Of a stretch of 64,000 nucleotides of DNA, positions 25,316 to 33,790 are shown piece by piece. This stretch comes from Crossiella cryophila. Lineage in GTDB: Bacteria > Actinomycetota > Actinomycetes > Mycobacteriales > Pseudonocardiaceae. Numbering within the stretch: the first letter of the stretch is position 1; the number at the start of each line of letters is the position of its first letter. The DNA is taken from positions 6,597,501 to 6,661,500 of the forward strand of contig NZ_JACHMH010000001.1 of NCBI RefSeq assembly GCF_014204915.1, given 5' to 3'. A program made the position numbers and the translations under genes. A model generated the notes under the pieces. The model was not told the origin of the DNA. It saw only the letters and a list, made by a program, of their open reading frames with translations, and did no database searches.

Positions 25316-26422
25316 CTACAAAGGAATCCACTCGGTGCCGACGGTGACCGCGGCCAGCGCTTCGGGGATCGGGGTGACGCCGAGGCCCGGTCCGGTGGGC
25401 ACGTGCAGGTGCCCGTCCTGGAGCACGAACGGCTCGGTGATGTCGGTGCGGTAGTAGCGGTCGGAGGCCGAGGTGTCGCCGGGCAGGGTGAACCCGGGCA
25501 GCGCGGCCAGTGCCACGTTCGCGGCCCGGCCCAGCCCGGTCTCCAGCATGCCGCCGCACCACACCGCGATCCCGTGTGCCACGCAGACATCGTGGATCCG
25601 GCGGGCCTCCAGGTAGCCGCCGACCCTGGCGGGTTTGATGTTGACGATCTGGCAGGCGCCCAGGGTGATCGCGTCCGCGGCGGACTGGGCGGAGGTGATC
25701 GACTCGTCCAGGCAGACCGGGGTGCGGATGGTCTTGGCGAGCCGGGCGTGCGCCAGGATCTGTTCCTCGGGCAGGGGTTGTTCGATCAGCAGCAGGTCGA
25801 ACGGGTCCAGCCGGGCCAGGTGCCGGGCGTCGGCGAGGGTGTAGGCGGTGTTGGCGTCGACCTGGAGCAGGAACTCGTCGCCGAAGCGCTCGCGGACGGC
25901 CCGCACCGGCTTGACGTCCCAGCCGGGTTCGATCTTGAGCTTGATCCGCCGGTAGCCCTCGGCCAGGTAGCCGCCGACCGCGTCCAGCAGCTCAGGGATG
26001 GAGTCCATGATGCCCACCGACACCCCGCAGGGCACCCGGTCCCGCACCGCGCCCAGTTCCCGGGACAGCGGCACTCCCCTGGCCCGGCACTCCGCGTCCA
26101 GCACGGCCATTTCCAGTGCGCCCTTGGCCATCCGGTGCCCGTGGAACCTGGCCAGTGCCGGGGCGACCGCGGTGGCGTCCAGCCGCTCGCGGCCGGCCAG
26201 TTCCGGGATGAGGAACTGGCGGAGCACGTCCGCGCAGCCGTCCAGGTATTCCGGCGAGTACACCGGAGCGGCCATCGCCGCGCATTCGCCCCAGCCCTCG
26301 GCCTCGTCGGTGACCACCCGCAGCAGCAGGGTGGAGCGCACGGTCTGGGTGCCGAAGGAGGTGCGGAAGGGGGCGACCAGCGGCAGTTCGATCCGCCGCA
26401 GCTCCACGCCGGTGAGTTTCAC
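25316..26422 (-). CDS. Enolase-superfamily N-acylamino acid racemase / o-succinylbenzoate synthase-like (or dipeptide epimerase)
   Basis: This protein has 368 residues from a GTG at 26422 that overlaps the previous stop (GTGA). The capping domain is N-terminal and the barrel C-terminal. Catalytic KLKIEPGWD gives a KxK motif (~161-163). Metal ligands lie in DANTAYT, IEQPLP and LDESI, and the second-side Lys is in NIKPARVGG (~262). WCGGMLETGLGRAANVALAALPGF is diagnostic of the NAAAR/MenC type 2 branch. No menaquinone genes are nearby. The neighbours are a dipeptidase and a peptidase, so racemisation of N-acyl amino acids or epimerisation of dipeptides fits better than menaquinone synthesis. Confidence 0.88.
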   Translation of the reverse strand: MKLTGVELRRIELPLVAPFRTSFGTQTVRSTLLLRVVTDEAEGWGECAAMAAPVYSPEYLDGCADVLRQFLIPELAGRERLDATAVAPALARFHGHRMAKGALEMAVLDAECRARGVPLSRELGAVRDRVPCGVSVGIMDSIPELLDAVGGYLAEGYRRIKLKIEPGWDVKPVRAVRERFGDEFLLQVDANTAYTLADARHLARLDPFDLLLIEQPLPEEQILAHARLAKTIRTPVCLDESITSAQSAADAITLGACQIVNIKPARVGGYLEARRIHDVCVAHGIAVWCGGMLETGLGRAANVALAALPGFTLPGDTSASDRYYRTDITEPFVLQDGHLHVPTGPGLGVTPIPEALAAVTVGTEWIPL

Positions 26423-29400
26423 GATGCCACCACCTTGGGGGTGGCCCGCACGCCGAGGTGCACGTACGGCTCACCGGTGGGCAGCGTGTAGAAGGTGACC
26501 GAGGTCCACGCGTTCGCCCCCGGCAGGCGGCAGACGAACAGCGAATCGGTGATCGGCACCAGGTCGAGTTCGCGCGGTGGTTCCGGGTCCAGCTCGGCCA
26601 TCGGCCCGGTGATCGTCATCCGCAGCCGCAGTCCCGCCTCGCCCTGGAACACCTCGATCAGCTGCCCGGCCCGCTCGTAGCGGCCGAGGTGCCGGGCGGT
26701 GTCGACCACCGGCGGCCGCGGCGCGGGTTCCAGCGGTGCGGGCATGGTGATCCCGGCCAGTTCGGCGAAGATCTCCCGGTACAGCGCCAGGAACAGGTCG
26801 CGGGTCTGGCCGCCGTTGGTGAGCAGGGTGACCGCGAGGCCCGCCTCGGGCAGCACCCGCAGGAACGCGGACTGGCCGATGGTGTTGCCGTCGTGGCCGA
26901 TCAGCCGGTGCCCGCCCCAGCCGAACCGGATCCAGCCAAGGCCCCAGGAATCGCCGAGCACGTGCGGGTCCGGCACCTCGGTCTGCTTGTCGGTCATGGC
27001 CAGCGCCGACTCGGCGGAGAGCACCCGGGTGCCGTCGGCGGCGAGTCCGCCTGCGAGGTGCATGCGGGCGAAGGTGAGCACATCGGCGGTGCTGGCGAAG
27101 ATCAGCCCGGCCGGTCCGCAGGAGCGCGGCAGTCCCCAGGCCGGGGCGGGGTGCAGGTCGCCGCCCTCGCCGACGTGCCCGATCGCGGCCCGGTGGCGCA
27201 GCGCCTGTTCGGGCAGGGTGCCGGTGTGGGTGAGGCCGAGTGGCTCGATGATCTGCTGCTGCAGGGCGGCATCCCAGGTCAGGCCGGTGAGTTTCTCGAT
27301 CACCCGGCCGGCCAGGATGAAGCCGGAGTTGCAGTAGGAGAAGGTCGCGCCCAGCGGGTGGTTGTGCTTGAACCCGGCGAGCTGGTCCGCGTAGCGCGCG
27401 AGGCATTCGTCGCCGCGGCCGGTGTCGGTGAACACATCGCCGTCGATGCCGCTGGTGTGGGTGAGCAGGTGCCGCATGGTGACCTTGCCGGCCACGATCG
27501 GATCGGCGAGCCGGAGTTCGGGCAGCACGTCCATGAGCGGCGCGTCCAGGTCGAGTCTGCCCTCATCGACCAGGCGCAGCACCTGGGTCGCGGTCCACAC
27601 CTTGCTGATCGAGCCGATCTGGAACACCGAATCCTCGGTGACCGGCACGCCGGTGGCGGTGTTGAGCACACCGTGACTGGCCTGGACCACCTCGGCGTCC
27701 TGGTCGAGCCGCAGGATGCCCAGTGCCGCACCGGGCACGCCGTATTCCTGGCACAGCGCGGACAATCTGCGTTCCCAGTGCGCCCGGTCGATCGGCGCGC
27801 GCCGCGGCCTGCCGGGTTCGCCCGCGTACTGGCGGACCCAGTCGGCCACCCGCTGGTTGAAGTCGGCCCGGTGACCGGGTTTGCCGTTGAGGATGAACAG
27901 GTGATCGGCGCCGGGGTAGCGCACCAGCCGGGTCGGCACGCCCTGGGCACGCAACGCGGTGAACCACTGTTCGGCCTGCCCCACCGGGCACCGATCGTCG
28001 GCGTCCCCGTGCAGGATCAGCGTGGGCGTGCGCACCCGGCCCACCTTGGTCAGCGGCGACATCGGCCCGAACTCGGCCGAGCTGCCCAGTTCCAGTTCGG
28101 CCAGCAGGTGCCCGACATCGGAGGTCCCGGCCATGCTGGTGAGATCGCTGACCACGCCACCGGCGACCGCGGCGGCGAAGCGCGGATCCCGGCTGGTCAG
28201 GTAGCAGGTCATGAAGCCGCCGTAGCTGTACCCGGTGACGGCCAGCCGCCGCGGGTCGGCGATGCCCTCGGCGACCAGATCGTCCAGTGGCTCAAGGAAA
28301 TCGCGCGCGTCGTCCACTCCCCAGGCGCCGAGTGCCTTGGTGTAGAAGGATTCCCCGTAGCCGTCGCTGCCGCGTGGGTTGAGCAGCAGCACCGCCCAGC
28401 CCTGGGCGACCAGGGTCTGGTGGTAGAGGTGCACCGGGTCGGCGGCGCCGTTCCAGGCGTTGTGCGGGCCGCCGTGGATGTCCAGCAGCAGGGGCAGCGG
28501 CCCGGTCCGGCCGGGATCGCGCAGCAGCCAGCCGTGCACCACCACGCCGTCGGAGATGGTGAACTCGCGTTCCGCACGCGGGAACAGCTCGGCCTCGGAC
28601 TCACTGTGCCCGGTGCGGACCGCGAGTTCGCCGGTGGCCAGGTTGAGCACCGCGATCTCGGCGTAGGAGGAGCGGGTGCCGAGCACGATGGCCGCCACAT
28701 CGCCACCGACCGACAACCCGGACACCGCCTGGTCGCCGCCGATCAGCAGCCGCGGTTCACCGCCGTCCACGCCGACCGCGTAGAGGTGGGTGTAGCCGCG
28801 GTCCCTGGCGCAGAACAGGACCGTCTGACCATCGTCGATCAGCGTCGGCGTGCCGCCGGGGTAGCCGGGCATCCCGGCCATCACGTTGCGGTCCAGGGGC
28901 GCGGACAGGTCGTGCACCTCGCCGCCGAGGTCGACCCGGAGCAGGTGCTGGTGGCCGGCGGCGGTGTCCTCGCGACCGGTGACCAGCAGTGCGCCGCCGT
29001 CGGCGGTCCAGCCCACCGTCCCGGCCACGCCGGTGCGCAGTCCGGCGGGTTCCGGCCGCGCGCCAGGCTGATCGGCGGCCACGATGTGCACCGGGGTGCG
29101 GAAGGTGAGGTCGGCGTCGGGGTCCTGGGCGGCGGCGAAGGCCAGCCGGGTCCCGTCCGGGGACCAGGCCGGGTTGCCCGCGTGCCAGTCCCCCGCGGTG
29201 AGCCTGCGGACCTCGCGGGTGGCCAGGTCGAGCACATGGAGGTGACCGCGGAAGGTGCGCAGCAGTCCGGTGCCGTCGGCCTTGTACCCCAACCGATCGG
29301 TCACCACCGGCGCGGTACCCGCCTCCGTGCCGTCGGCGGCCAGGTCGACCGCGGCGGTGAAGGCCAGCGCACCGCCGTCCGGCCGCCAGACCGGGGCGCC

Positions 29401-29727
29401 CGCACCCAGTGGCAGCGTGGTGACCTGCTCGGCCTCACCGCCGTCGGCGGGCAGCAGCCAGAGCTGGGCCGGTCCGTCCTGGGCCCGCAGGAAGGCGATC
29501 CGGGAGCCGTCCGGGGACCAGGCCGGTGACCGGTCGGCGGTGCCCCTGGTGAGCTGCCGGGGTTCGCCGCCTGCGACCGGGACCGTCCACAATGTACGGA
29601 CGTCGTGATCGGCTGCCCGGTCGGTGGTGCGCAGCACGTAGACAACGCGGGTGCCGTCCGGGGAGACCGCGGGCTGTTCGGGCAGCGCGAACCCGTACAG
29701 GTCCTCGATGGTGACTCGCTTGCTCAT
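26419..29727 (-). CDS. S9 prolyl-oligopeptidase-family peptidase fused to a class C beta-lactamase-fold serine hydrolase
   Basis: This is a single 1102-residue frame. Residues 1-~400 form a beta-propeller with TolB-like blades (WSPDGSRIAFLRAQ, WSPDGTRLAFAAA). Residues ~400-640 are the S9 hydrolase domain, with nucleophile GYSYGG (Ser ~499), Asp in LHGDADDRCP and His in YPGADHLF. After an Arg/Pro-rich linker (~645), residues ~655-990 form a penicillin-binding/beta-lactamase fold. It has SISK (Ser ~705), YCN (~800) and a HDGN third motif. A small beta domain closes the protein. There is no signal peptide, so it should be cytoplasmic. Two independent serine hydrolase active sites in one chain suggest processing of one substrate in two steps, perhaps D-amino-acid or acylated peptides. 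Confidence 0.9.
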   Translation of the reverse strand: MSKRVTIEDLYGFALPEQPAVSPDGTRVVYVLRTTDRAADHDVRTLWTVPVAGGEPRQLTRGTADRSPAWSPDGSRIAFLRAQDGPAQLWLLPADGGEAEQVTTLPLGAGAPVWRPDGGALAFTAAVDLAADGTEAGTAPVVTDRLGYKADGTGLLRTFRGHLHVLDLATREVRRLTAGDWHAGNPAWSPDGTRLAFAAAQDPDADLTFRTPVHIVAADQPGARPEPAGLRTGVAGTVGWTADGGALLVTGREDTAAGHQHLLRVDLGGEVHDLSAPLDRNVMAGMPGYPGGTPTLIDDGQTVLFCARDRGYTHLYAVGVDGGEPRLLIGGDQAVSGLSVGGDVAAIVLGTRSSYAEIAVLNLATGELAVRTGHSESEAELFPRAEREFTISDGVVVHGWLLRDPGRTGPLPLLLDIHGGPHNAWNGAADPVHLYHQTLVAQGWAVLLLNPRGSDGYGESFYTKALGAWGVDDARDFLEPLDDLVAEGIADPRRLAVTGYSYGGFMTCYLTSRDPRFAAAVAGGVVSDLTSMAGTSDVGHLLAELELGSSAEFGPMSPLTKVGRVRTPTLILHGDADDRCPVGQAEQWFTALRAQGVPTRLVRYPGADHLFILNGKPGHRADFNQRVADWVRQYAGEPGRPRRAPIDRAHWERRLSALCQEYGVPGAALGILRLDQDAEVVQASHGVLNTATGVPVTEDSVFQIGSISKVWTATQVLRLVDEGRLDLDAPLMDVLPELRLADPIVAGKVTMRHLLTHTSGIDGDVFTDTGRGDECLARYADQLAGFKHNHPLGATFSYCNSGFILAGRVIEKLTGLTWDAALQQQIIEPLGLTHTGTLPEQALRHRAAIGHVGEGGDLHPAPAWGLPRSCGPAGLIFASTADVLTFARMHLAGGLAADGTRVLSAESALAMTDKQTEVPDPHVLGDSWGLGWIRFGWGGHRLIGHDGNTIGQSAFLRVLPEAGLAVTLLTNGGQTRDLFLALYREIFAELAGITMPAPLEPAPRPPVVDTARHLGRYERAGQLIEVFQGEAGLRLRMTITGPMAELDPEPPRELDLVPITDSLFVCRLPGANAWTSVTFYTLPTGEPYVHLGVRATPKVVAS

Positions 29728-29744
29728 GGTGCGCCAGCTCCTCG

Positions 29745-30779
29745 TCAGTGGGCTGCTCGGCCGAGTTGTCCGCGGAACAGGGTCAACACGTTGCCGCCCA
29801 ACACTTTCGCGATGTCGTGCTCGGCCCAGCCACGGGCCAGCAGTGCCTCGGTGACCAGTGGCAGCCCGGCCGGTCCCTCCAGCCCCGGCAGGAACTGGTC
29901 GGTGGGCACACCCTCGACCTCGGCCGCCTCACAACAGGGCATCACCACATCGGCCAGCACCTCCTTCACGAAGTCCGGCCCCAGGCCAACCCGGTCCACG
30001 CCCATGACCCCGGCGATGTGCTCGATATGGTCGATCAGCCGCTCGATCCGGTAGTCGGTCTCGTGCAGGAACGGCGCGAAGAAGTTCACGCACACCACGC
30101 CCCCGTTGGCCGCGATGCCGCTGAGCTGGTCGTCGGTGAGGTTGCGGTGGTGATCACGCAGCGCGCGGGCGCTGGAGTGGGTGGCGATCACCGGCCGGGT
30201 GGCCAGCTCCAGCACATGATCCACCCCCGCGGCGCCGAGGTGGCTGACATCGAAGAGCATGCCCAGCCGCTCCATCTCGGCCACCGCCGCGATCCCGGCC
30301 CTGGTGAGCCTGCTGCCGGTGTGGTCCTCGCCGCTGCCGTCGGCCAGCGCGGTCCGCCCGAAGTGCGCCAGCGAGGCGATCCGCACGCCAAGGCGATCCA
30401 GGGTCTCCAGCAGTTCGACGTCCTCACCGATGCCCGGCGCACTCTCCAGGGCGAGCACCAGCGCGATCCGGCCCGCGCCCAGGGCGTGGTCGATGTCGGC
30501 GCCGTTGAAGCACAACTCCACCGCGTCCGGATTGCCCTCGGCGATGCGATGCGCGGCCTCGATCATGCGCAGGGTCTGCCGCAGCGCGCCTTCGGGCCGG
30601 TACAGGTCGTCGATGAACACCGGCAACACCTGCAGGTTCACCCCGCCCTGGCGCAGTTGCGGCAGCCACTGCTCGCGGAAGTAGGACGACCAGCGTTCGA
30701 CCGGGCGGCCGACCACCGAGCAGAGCAGGTCGTTGTGCGTGTCCGCGACCACGCTGCGCCGGTGCAGGTCATCGGTCAT
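29745..30779 (-). CDS. M19 family membrane-dipeptidase-like metallopeptidase
   Basis: This 344-residue protein has an ATG at 30779 preceded by a strong GGAGGG. M19 features are visible: the first metal motif ADTHNDL (~12-18), bridging Glu in LALESAPGI, His in FDVSHLG (~200), His in IATHSSARA (~220), and Asp in VGLGPDF near the end. Family members cleave dipeptides, often with a D residue or beta-lactam-like ring at the C-terminal side. No signal peptide is seen. First gene of the operon with the S9/beta-lactamase fusion, the racemase-like enzyme and PucR. Confidence 0.9.
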   Translation of the reverse strand: MTDDLHRRSVVADTHNDLLCSVVGRPVERWSSYFREQWLPQLRQGGVNLQVLPVFIDDLYRPEGALRQTLRMIEAAHRIAEGNPDAVELCFNGADIDHALGAGRIALVLALESAPGIGEDVELLETLDRLGVRIASLAHFGRTALADGSGEDHTGSRLTRAGIAAVAEMERLGMLFDVSHLGAAGVDHVLELATRPVIATHSSARALRDHHRNLTDDQLSGIAANGGVVCVNFFAPFLHETDYRIERLIDHIEHIAGVMGVDRVGLGPDFVKEVLADVVMPCCEAAEVEGVPTDQFLPGLEGPAGLPLVTEALLARGWAEHDIAKVLGGNVLTLFRGQLGRAAH

Positions 30780-30895
30780 CTGGTTCCCTCCGCCGTGCCA
30801 TGGGCTGGATCATGACCAACGCTAGGCGTGGGCGGGGGCGGGTGCCTCGTGGGAGCGCACGAAAGTGGAGTGCGGAATCTGTCGGGGCGAACGAA

Positions 30896-32209
30896 CTAGC
30901 CCACGATCCGCTTGGCGAACCGGCGCACCCGATCCAGCACCGTGAGCCGTTGGGGTGCCGCGGGTGGGAGCAGGGTCAGGATCTCCTCGTCGGTGGCCAC
31001 CCGCGCGGCCAGCACGGCCGCCCGCAACGCCGCCCGGTCCGCCCCGGCGCTGCCGGCGACCCGGGCCCGCAGCCCGTCCCGGACGTGCACGTACACCTGC
31101 CGGTCGGCCAGTCGCCGGTAGTGCAGACCGGGGCCCTCCTCCAGGCATTCCAGGTACGGCGAGGGCGATTGGGAGCCAGTCTGGGCAGCGCACTCCCCCT
31201 GGCTCCAGTCCAGCGGTGCGTCGACCTCGATGTCGCGGGCGCCTGGCCACTGGCTCCGGTCGGTGAGCTGGAACACCAGGCCCTGGCCGGGGCCGGCGGG
31301 CGCGCTGGTGTAGCCGGGGATGTCGACGGTGTGGCTCGCCGGGTCGGCGGTGGCCACCGCGGCGAGCACGGAGTCCCGGAGCAACGCGCGGTCGACCGCG
31401 GTCGAGCCGATCAGTTCCACCAGCGTGCCGCCCCGGCGCAGGACGTAGCCGTGTTCGGACACGCTGTGCCAGTAGGCCAGTCCGGTCCGCTCCACCGTGC
31501 ACCCGTCCACCGGATAGACGTGGTACTGGGCGCCGGTCACGCAGTCCGGTATGGGGTCCTCTGGCAGGGCCCGCAACCTGATGTGCCTGCCGGGCGGGGT
31601 GCCCGCCGGGCCGTCAGGTCGCAGCACCCAGCCGGGGTGCTCAGGTGATCGGTGGTAGCCGGGGAGCTGGCTGACCACGAGGTCCGCGCGCTGGCGCCGG
31701 GCGTCGGCCAGTCGCCGATCGGCCTCGCTCATCTCGGGGATCCCGTTCGCCGGCGCGGACAGCAGGCCGTAGCAGGCGGCGACCGCCAGCACGAGCGAAC
31801 CGACCGCCAGGTGCCACCGGCGCAGCAACACCCCGGCCGTGAGCGCGCACAGCAGCGCGTTCCAGATCGGCCAGGGCAAACCCGGCCCCGGTGCGGCGTC
31901 CGCGGCGACTGCCCAGCTCAGGCCCCAGCCGAGTACCCACGGCCAGCTGACCAGGACCGCCCAGCAGATCCGGCCGGTCCTCCCCGGTGGCAGCCTCGAC
32001 ACCCCTGGCGTCATCGTGGCCACCCCGGTGAGCAACGCGATCCCGGCCAGCGCCGACACCGCCGCCGCGAGCACCATCGCGGCCTGGCCACCGGCGACCC
32101 CGGCGACCAGGCTCAGGTAGCCGCCGAAGGGCATGATCAGGCCGACCACACCGGCGGCGATGACCTGGGTGGGCGCGCCGCCCGGCCGCCGCGCTACCCC
32201 GCGATCCAC
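30896..32209 (-). CDS. Membrane protein of unknown function, tandem paralogue 1
   Basis: This protein has 437 residues from a GTG at 32209 that overlaps the end of the upstream paralogue by 16 nt. The first ~165 residues have four to five membrane helices, including the shared motif RTGRICWAVLVSW and LLRRWHLAVGSLVLA. The remaining soluble part contains DRRLADARRQRADLVVSQLPGY and ends RVRRFAKRIVG. Compared with its neighbour it carries an extra ~110-residue insert. No known family is recognised. The helices and shared soluble domain suggest a membrane-anchored extracytoplasmic or cytoplasmic sensor, but I cannot assign a role. Confidence 0.78.
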   Translation of the reverse strand: MDRGVARRPGGAPTQVIAAGVVGLIMPFGGYLSLVAGVAGGQAAMVLAAAVSALAGIALLTGVATMTPGVSRLPPGRTGRICWAVLVSWPWVLGWGLSWAVAADAAPGPGLPWPIWNALLCALTAGVLLRRWHLAVGSLVLAVAACYGLLSAPANGIPEMSEADRRLADARRQRADLVVSQLPGYHRSPEHPGWVLRPDGPAGTPPGRHIRLRALPEDPIPDCVTGAQYHVYPVDGCTVERTGLAYWHSVSEHGYVLRRGGTLVELIGSTAVDRALLRDSVLAAVATADPASHTVDIPGYTSAPAGPGQGLVFQLTDRSQWPGARDIEVDAPLDWSQGECAAQTGSQSPSPYLECLEEGPGLHYRRLADRQVYVHVRDGLRARVAGSAGADRAALRAAVLAARVATDEEILTLLPPAAPQRLTVLDRVRRFAKRIVG

Positions 32210-33171
32210 TTGGCGAACCTCCGCACCGCCCCCACGAACGTCGCCGGCTCCGGCGGCGCGGCCGGGAACATCGCCAGCACCTCCGCATCCGTCACCCCCC
32301 GAGCCCGCGAAGCCGCCGCCCGCAACACCTCCCGCGTCACCCCAAGCCCGCCACGCACCGCCGCCCGCACCCCGTCCACCCGGTACTCATGCCAGTTCTC
32401 CCCCCGCCGGTACTCCAACCCGGGCGCCTCCAGCACGCACTCCCGCATCGGCCCCCCGGCCCGGAGCTGGGCGGCACAGGAGCCGGGGTCCCAGTTCTCG
32501 CGGCCGATGATCGAGAGCCGGTGCTCGGGCTGGTTGGCCGCCGGGTCGACGGGGGTGAGTTGCCAGCCGCGGTCGCCAAGGGTGCGGTGGTAGCCGGGGA
32601 GGTCGGTGATGGTGAGTTCGGCTCGGGTGTGGCGGGCGGCGGCCAGGCGGCGGTCGGGTTCGGTCAGGTCCGGGCCGGCGGCGGCCAGGATGTGCAGGAA
32701 GCCGTAGGCGATGGCCAGGGTCAGGGCGAGGAAGCCGAGCGAGAGGTACCAGCGGCGCAGCAGCAGGCCTGCCACCAGGGCGAAGGGCACGCCGCCCAGG
32801 AGCAGGCCGGTGCGGCCGGTGCTCAGGACGCCCTCGCTGACGGTGACGCTGACCCACCAGCCCAGCCCGCCGACGCCGCCGACCAGCGCCGACCAGCAGA
32901 TCCGGCCGGTTCTGGTGTCGGTGAGCGCGGAGGCCGCCGGGGTCAGCGTGGCCATCAGGTAGAGCAGGGCGATCCCGGCCGGGACCACGACCAGGCCCAC
33001 CAGCGCACCGGCCGGGCCGAGCAGCAGCACGCTGGCCACCACCACGGACAGGCCGAAGATCACGCCGACCGCGCCCACCACGCCCGCGGTGAGCACCTGC
33101 ACGAGTGTGTGGGCGAGCAGGCGCCGGGTGGTCACGACCGCGGTCTCGGGCACCCCGTGAACTTGGCACAT
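32194..33171 (-). CDS. Membrane protein of unknown function, tandem paralogue 2
   Basis: This protein has 325 residues from the ATG at 33171. Starts further in are possible because no good Shine-Dalgarno is visible. It shares clear blocks with the downstream gene: RTGRICWSALVGG, LLRRWYLSLGFLAL, then DRRLAAARHTRAELTITDLPGYHR and the C-terminal RFAKWIAG. Four or five N-terminal helices precede a ~180-residue soluble domain. The pair arose by tandem duplication. Function is unknown. Confidence 0.75.
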   Translation of the reverse strand: MCQVHGVPETAVVTTRRLLAHTLVQVLTAGVVGAVGVIFGLSVVVASVLLLGPAGALVGLVVVPAGIALLYLMATLTPAASALTDTRTGRICWSALVGGVGGLGWWVSVTVSEGVLSTGRTGLLLGGVPFALVAGLLLRRWYLSLGFLALTLAIAYGFLHILAAAGPDLTEPDRRLAAARHTRAELTITDLPGYHRTLGDRGWQLTPVDPAANQPEHRLSIIGRENWDPGSCAAQLRAGGPMRECVLEAPGLEYRRGENWHEYRVDGVRAAVRGGLGVTREVLRAAASRARGVTDAEVLAMFPAAPPEPATFVGAVRRFAKWIAG

Positions 33172-33198
33172 TCACTGGCGTCGGCGAAATCCGCAGAT

Positions 33199-33744
33199 CT
33201 ACGCACTGGCCGGGCCGTGTTCGACGACGATCAACTTCTCCAGCCGGTAGGCGTCCAGGTCCGGGCTCAGCCAGGACTCGCCCTGGCGGGCCTGGTGAAA
33301 GCGGAAGGTGCCGTTCGTGCTGTTCGCGCTGACAATGCAGCACACCGCCGCGGGCAGGGCGCTGACGAGCCGGGCGATCTCCAGCGCGAAGCCGAGTCCG
33401 TGGCGCAGCATCAGGAGCTGGTCCGGTTCGGAGATCACCGGTTCGCCCGGCAACTGGCCCAGGTGCACCGGCAGCACGTCGTCGAGGTGGAAGCTGCTCA
33501 TCGAGCATTCCCAGCAGATCGGGTCCTCGGCGAAGCCAGGGGTCCGGTCGGCCTGGTCGGCGTGCCGGGCGAAGACCAGGGCCCCGCCGCGCAGCAGCAC
33601 ACCCTCGGTGACCAGGTCACGCAGCTCCGGGGCCAGGTCCGTAGGCGGGATCGCCGCCCGCAGGTCCAGCACCCCGGCCGCCACCTCGTTGAACCGCACG
33701 CTCAGCACGGCGGCCAGCCTGTCATCTCCGGCCTGGCCAGGCAC
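33199..33744 (-). CDS. Hypothetical protein
   Basis: This protein has 181 residues from a GTG at 33744. It has no signal peptide or membrane helix. CWECSMSSFHLDDVLPVH (~75-95) could be a Cys/His site, and the C-terminus is hydrophobic and then acidic. I do not recognise the family. It is 27 nt upstream of the first membrane paralogue on the same strand, so co-transcription is plausible. Confidence 0.6.
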   Translation of the reverse strand: MPGQAGDDRLAAVLSVRFNEVAAGVLDLRAAIPPTDLAPELRDLVTEGVLLRGGALVFARHADQADRTPGFAEDPICWECSMSSFHLDDVLPVHLGQLPGEPVISEPDQLLMLRHGLGFALEIARLVSALPAAVCCIVSANSTNGTFRFHQARQGESWLSPDLDAYRLEKLIVVEHGPASA

Positions 33745-33751
33745 GCCGATT

Positions 33752-33783
33752 CCCGGCAGCCGACCACGCGGTCGGCTGCCGGG
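33752..33783 (-). terminator. Perfect GC-rich hairpin after the acyl-CoA carboxylase gene
   Basis: A 14-bp perfect stem (CCCGGCAGCCGACC) with a 4-nt loop (ACGC) lies 7 nt after the carboxylase stop. It probably ends that long transcript, although transcription could read into the co-directional 181-residue gene. Confidence 0.7.
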
Positions 33784-33790
33784 ACGGGGT

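Noticed and set aside
25310-25322. TTTGT-CT-ACAAA palindrome at the epimerase/PucR junction
   Set aside because: It overlaps the epimerase stop and the PucR start region and is short. I do not trust it as an operator, though it resembles half of the carboxylase repeat.
26419-29727. Frameshift or missing stop between S9 and beta-lactamase parts
   Set aside because: The frame is continuous with normal codon use and a plausible linker. I kept it as one gene, noting that an assembly check would help.
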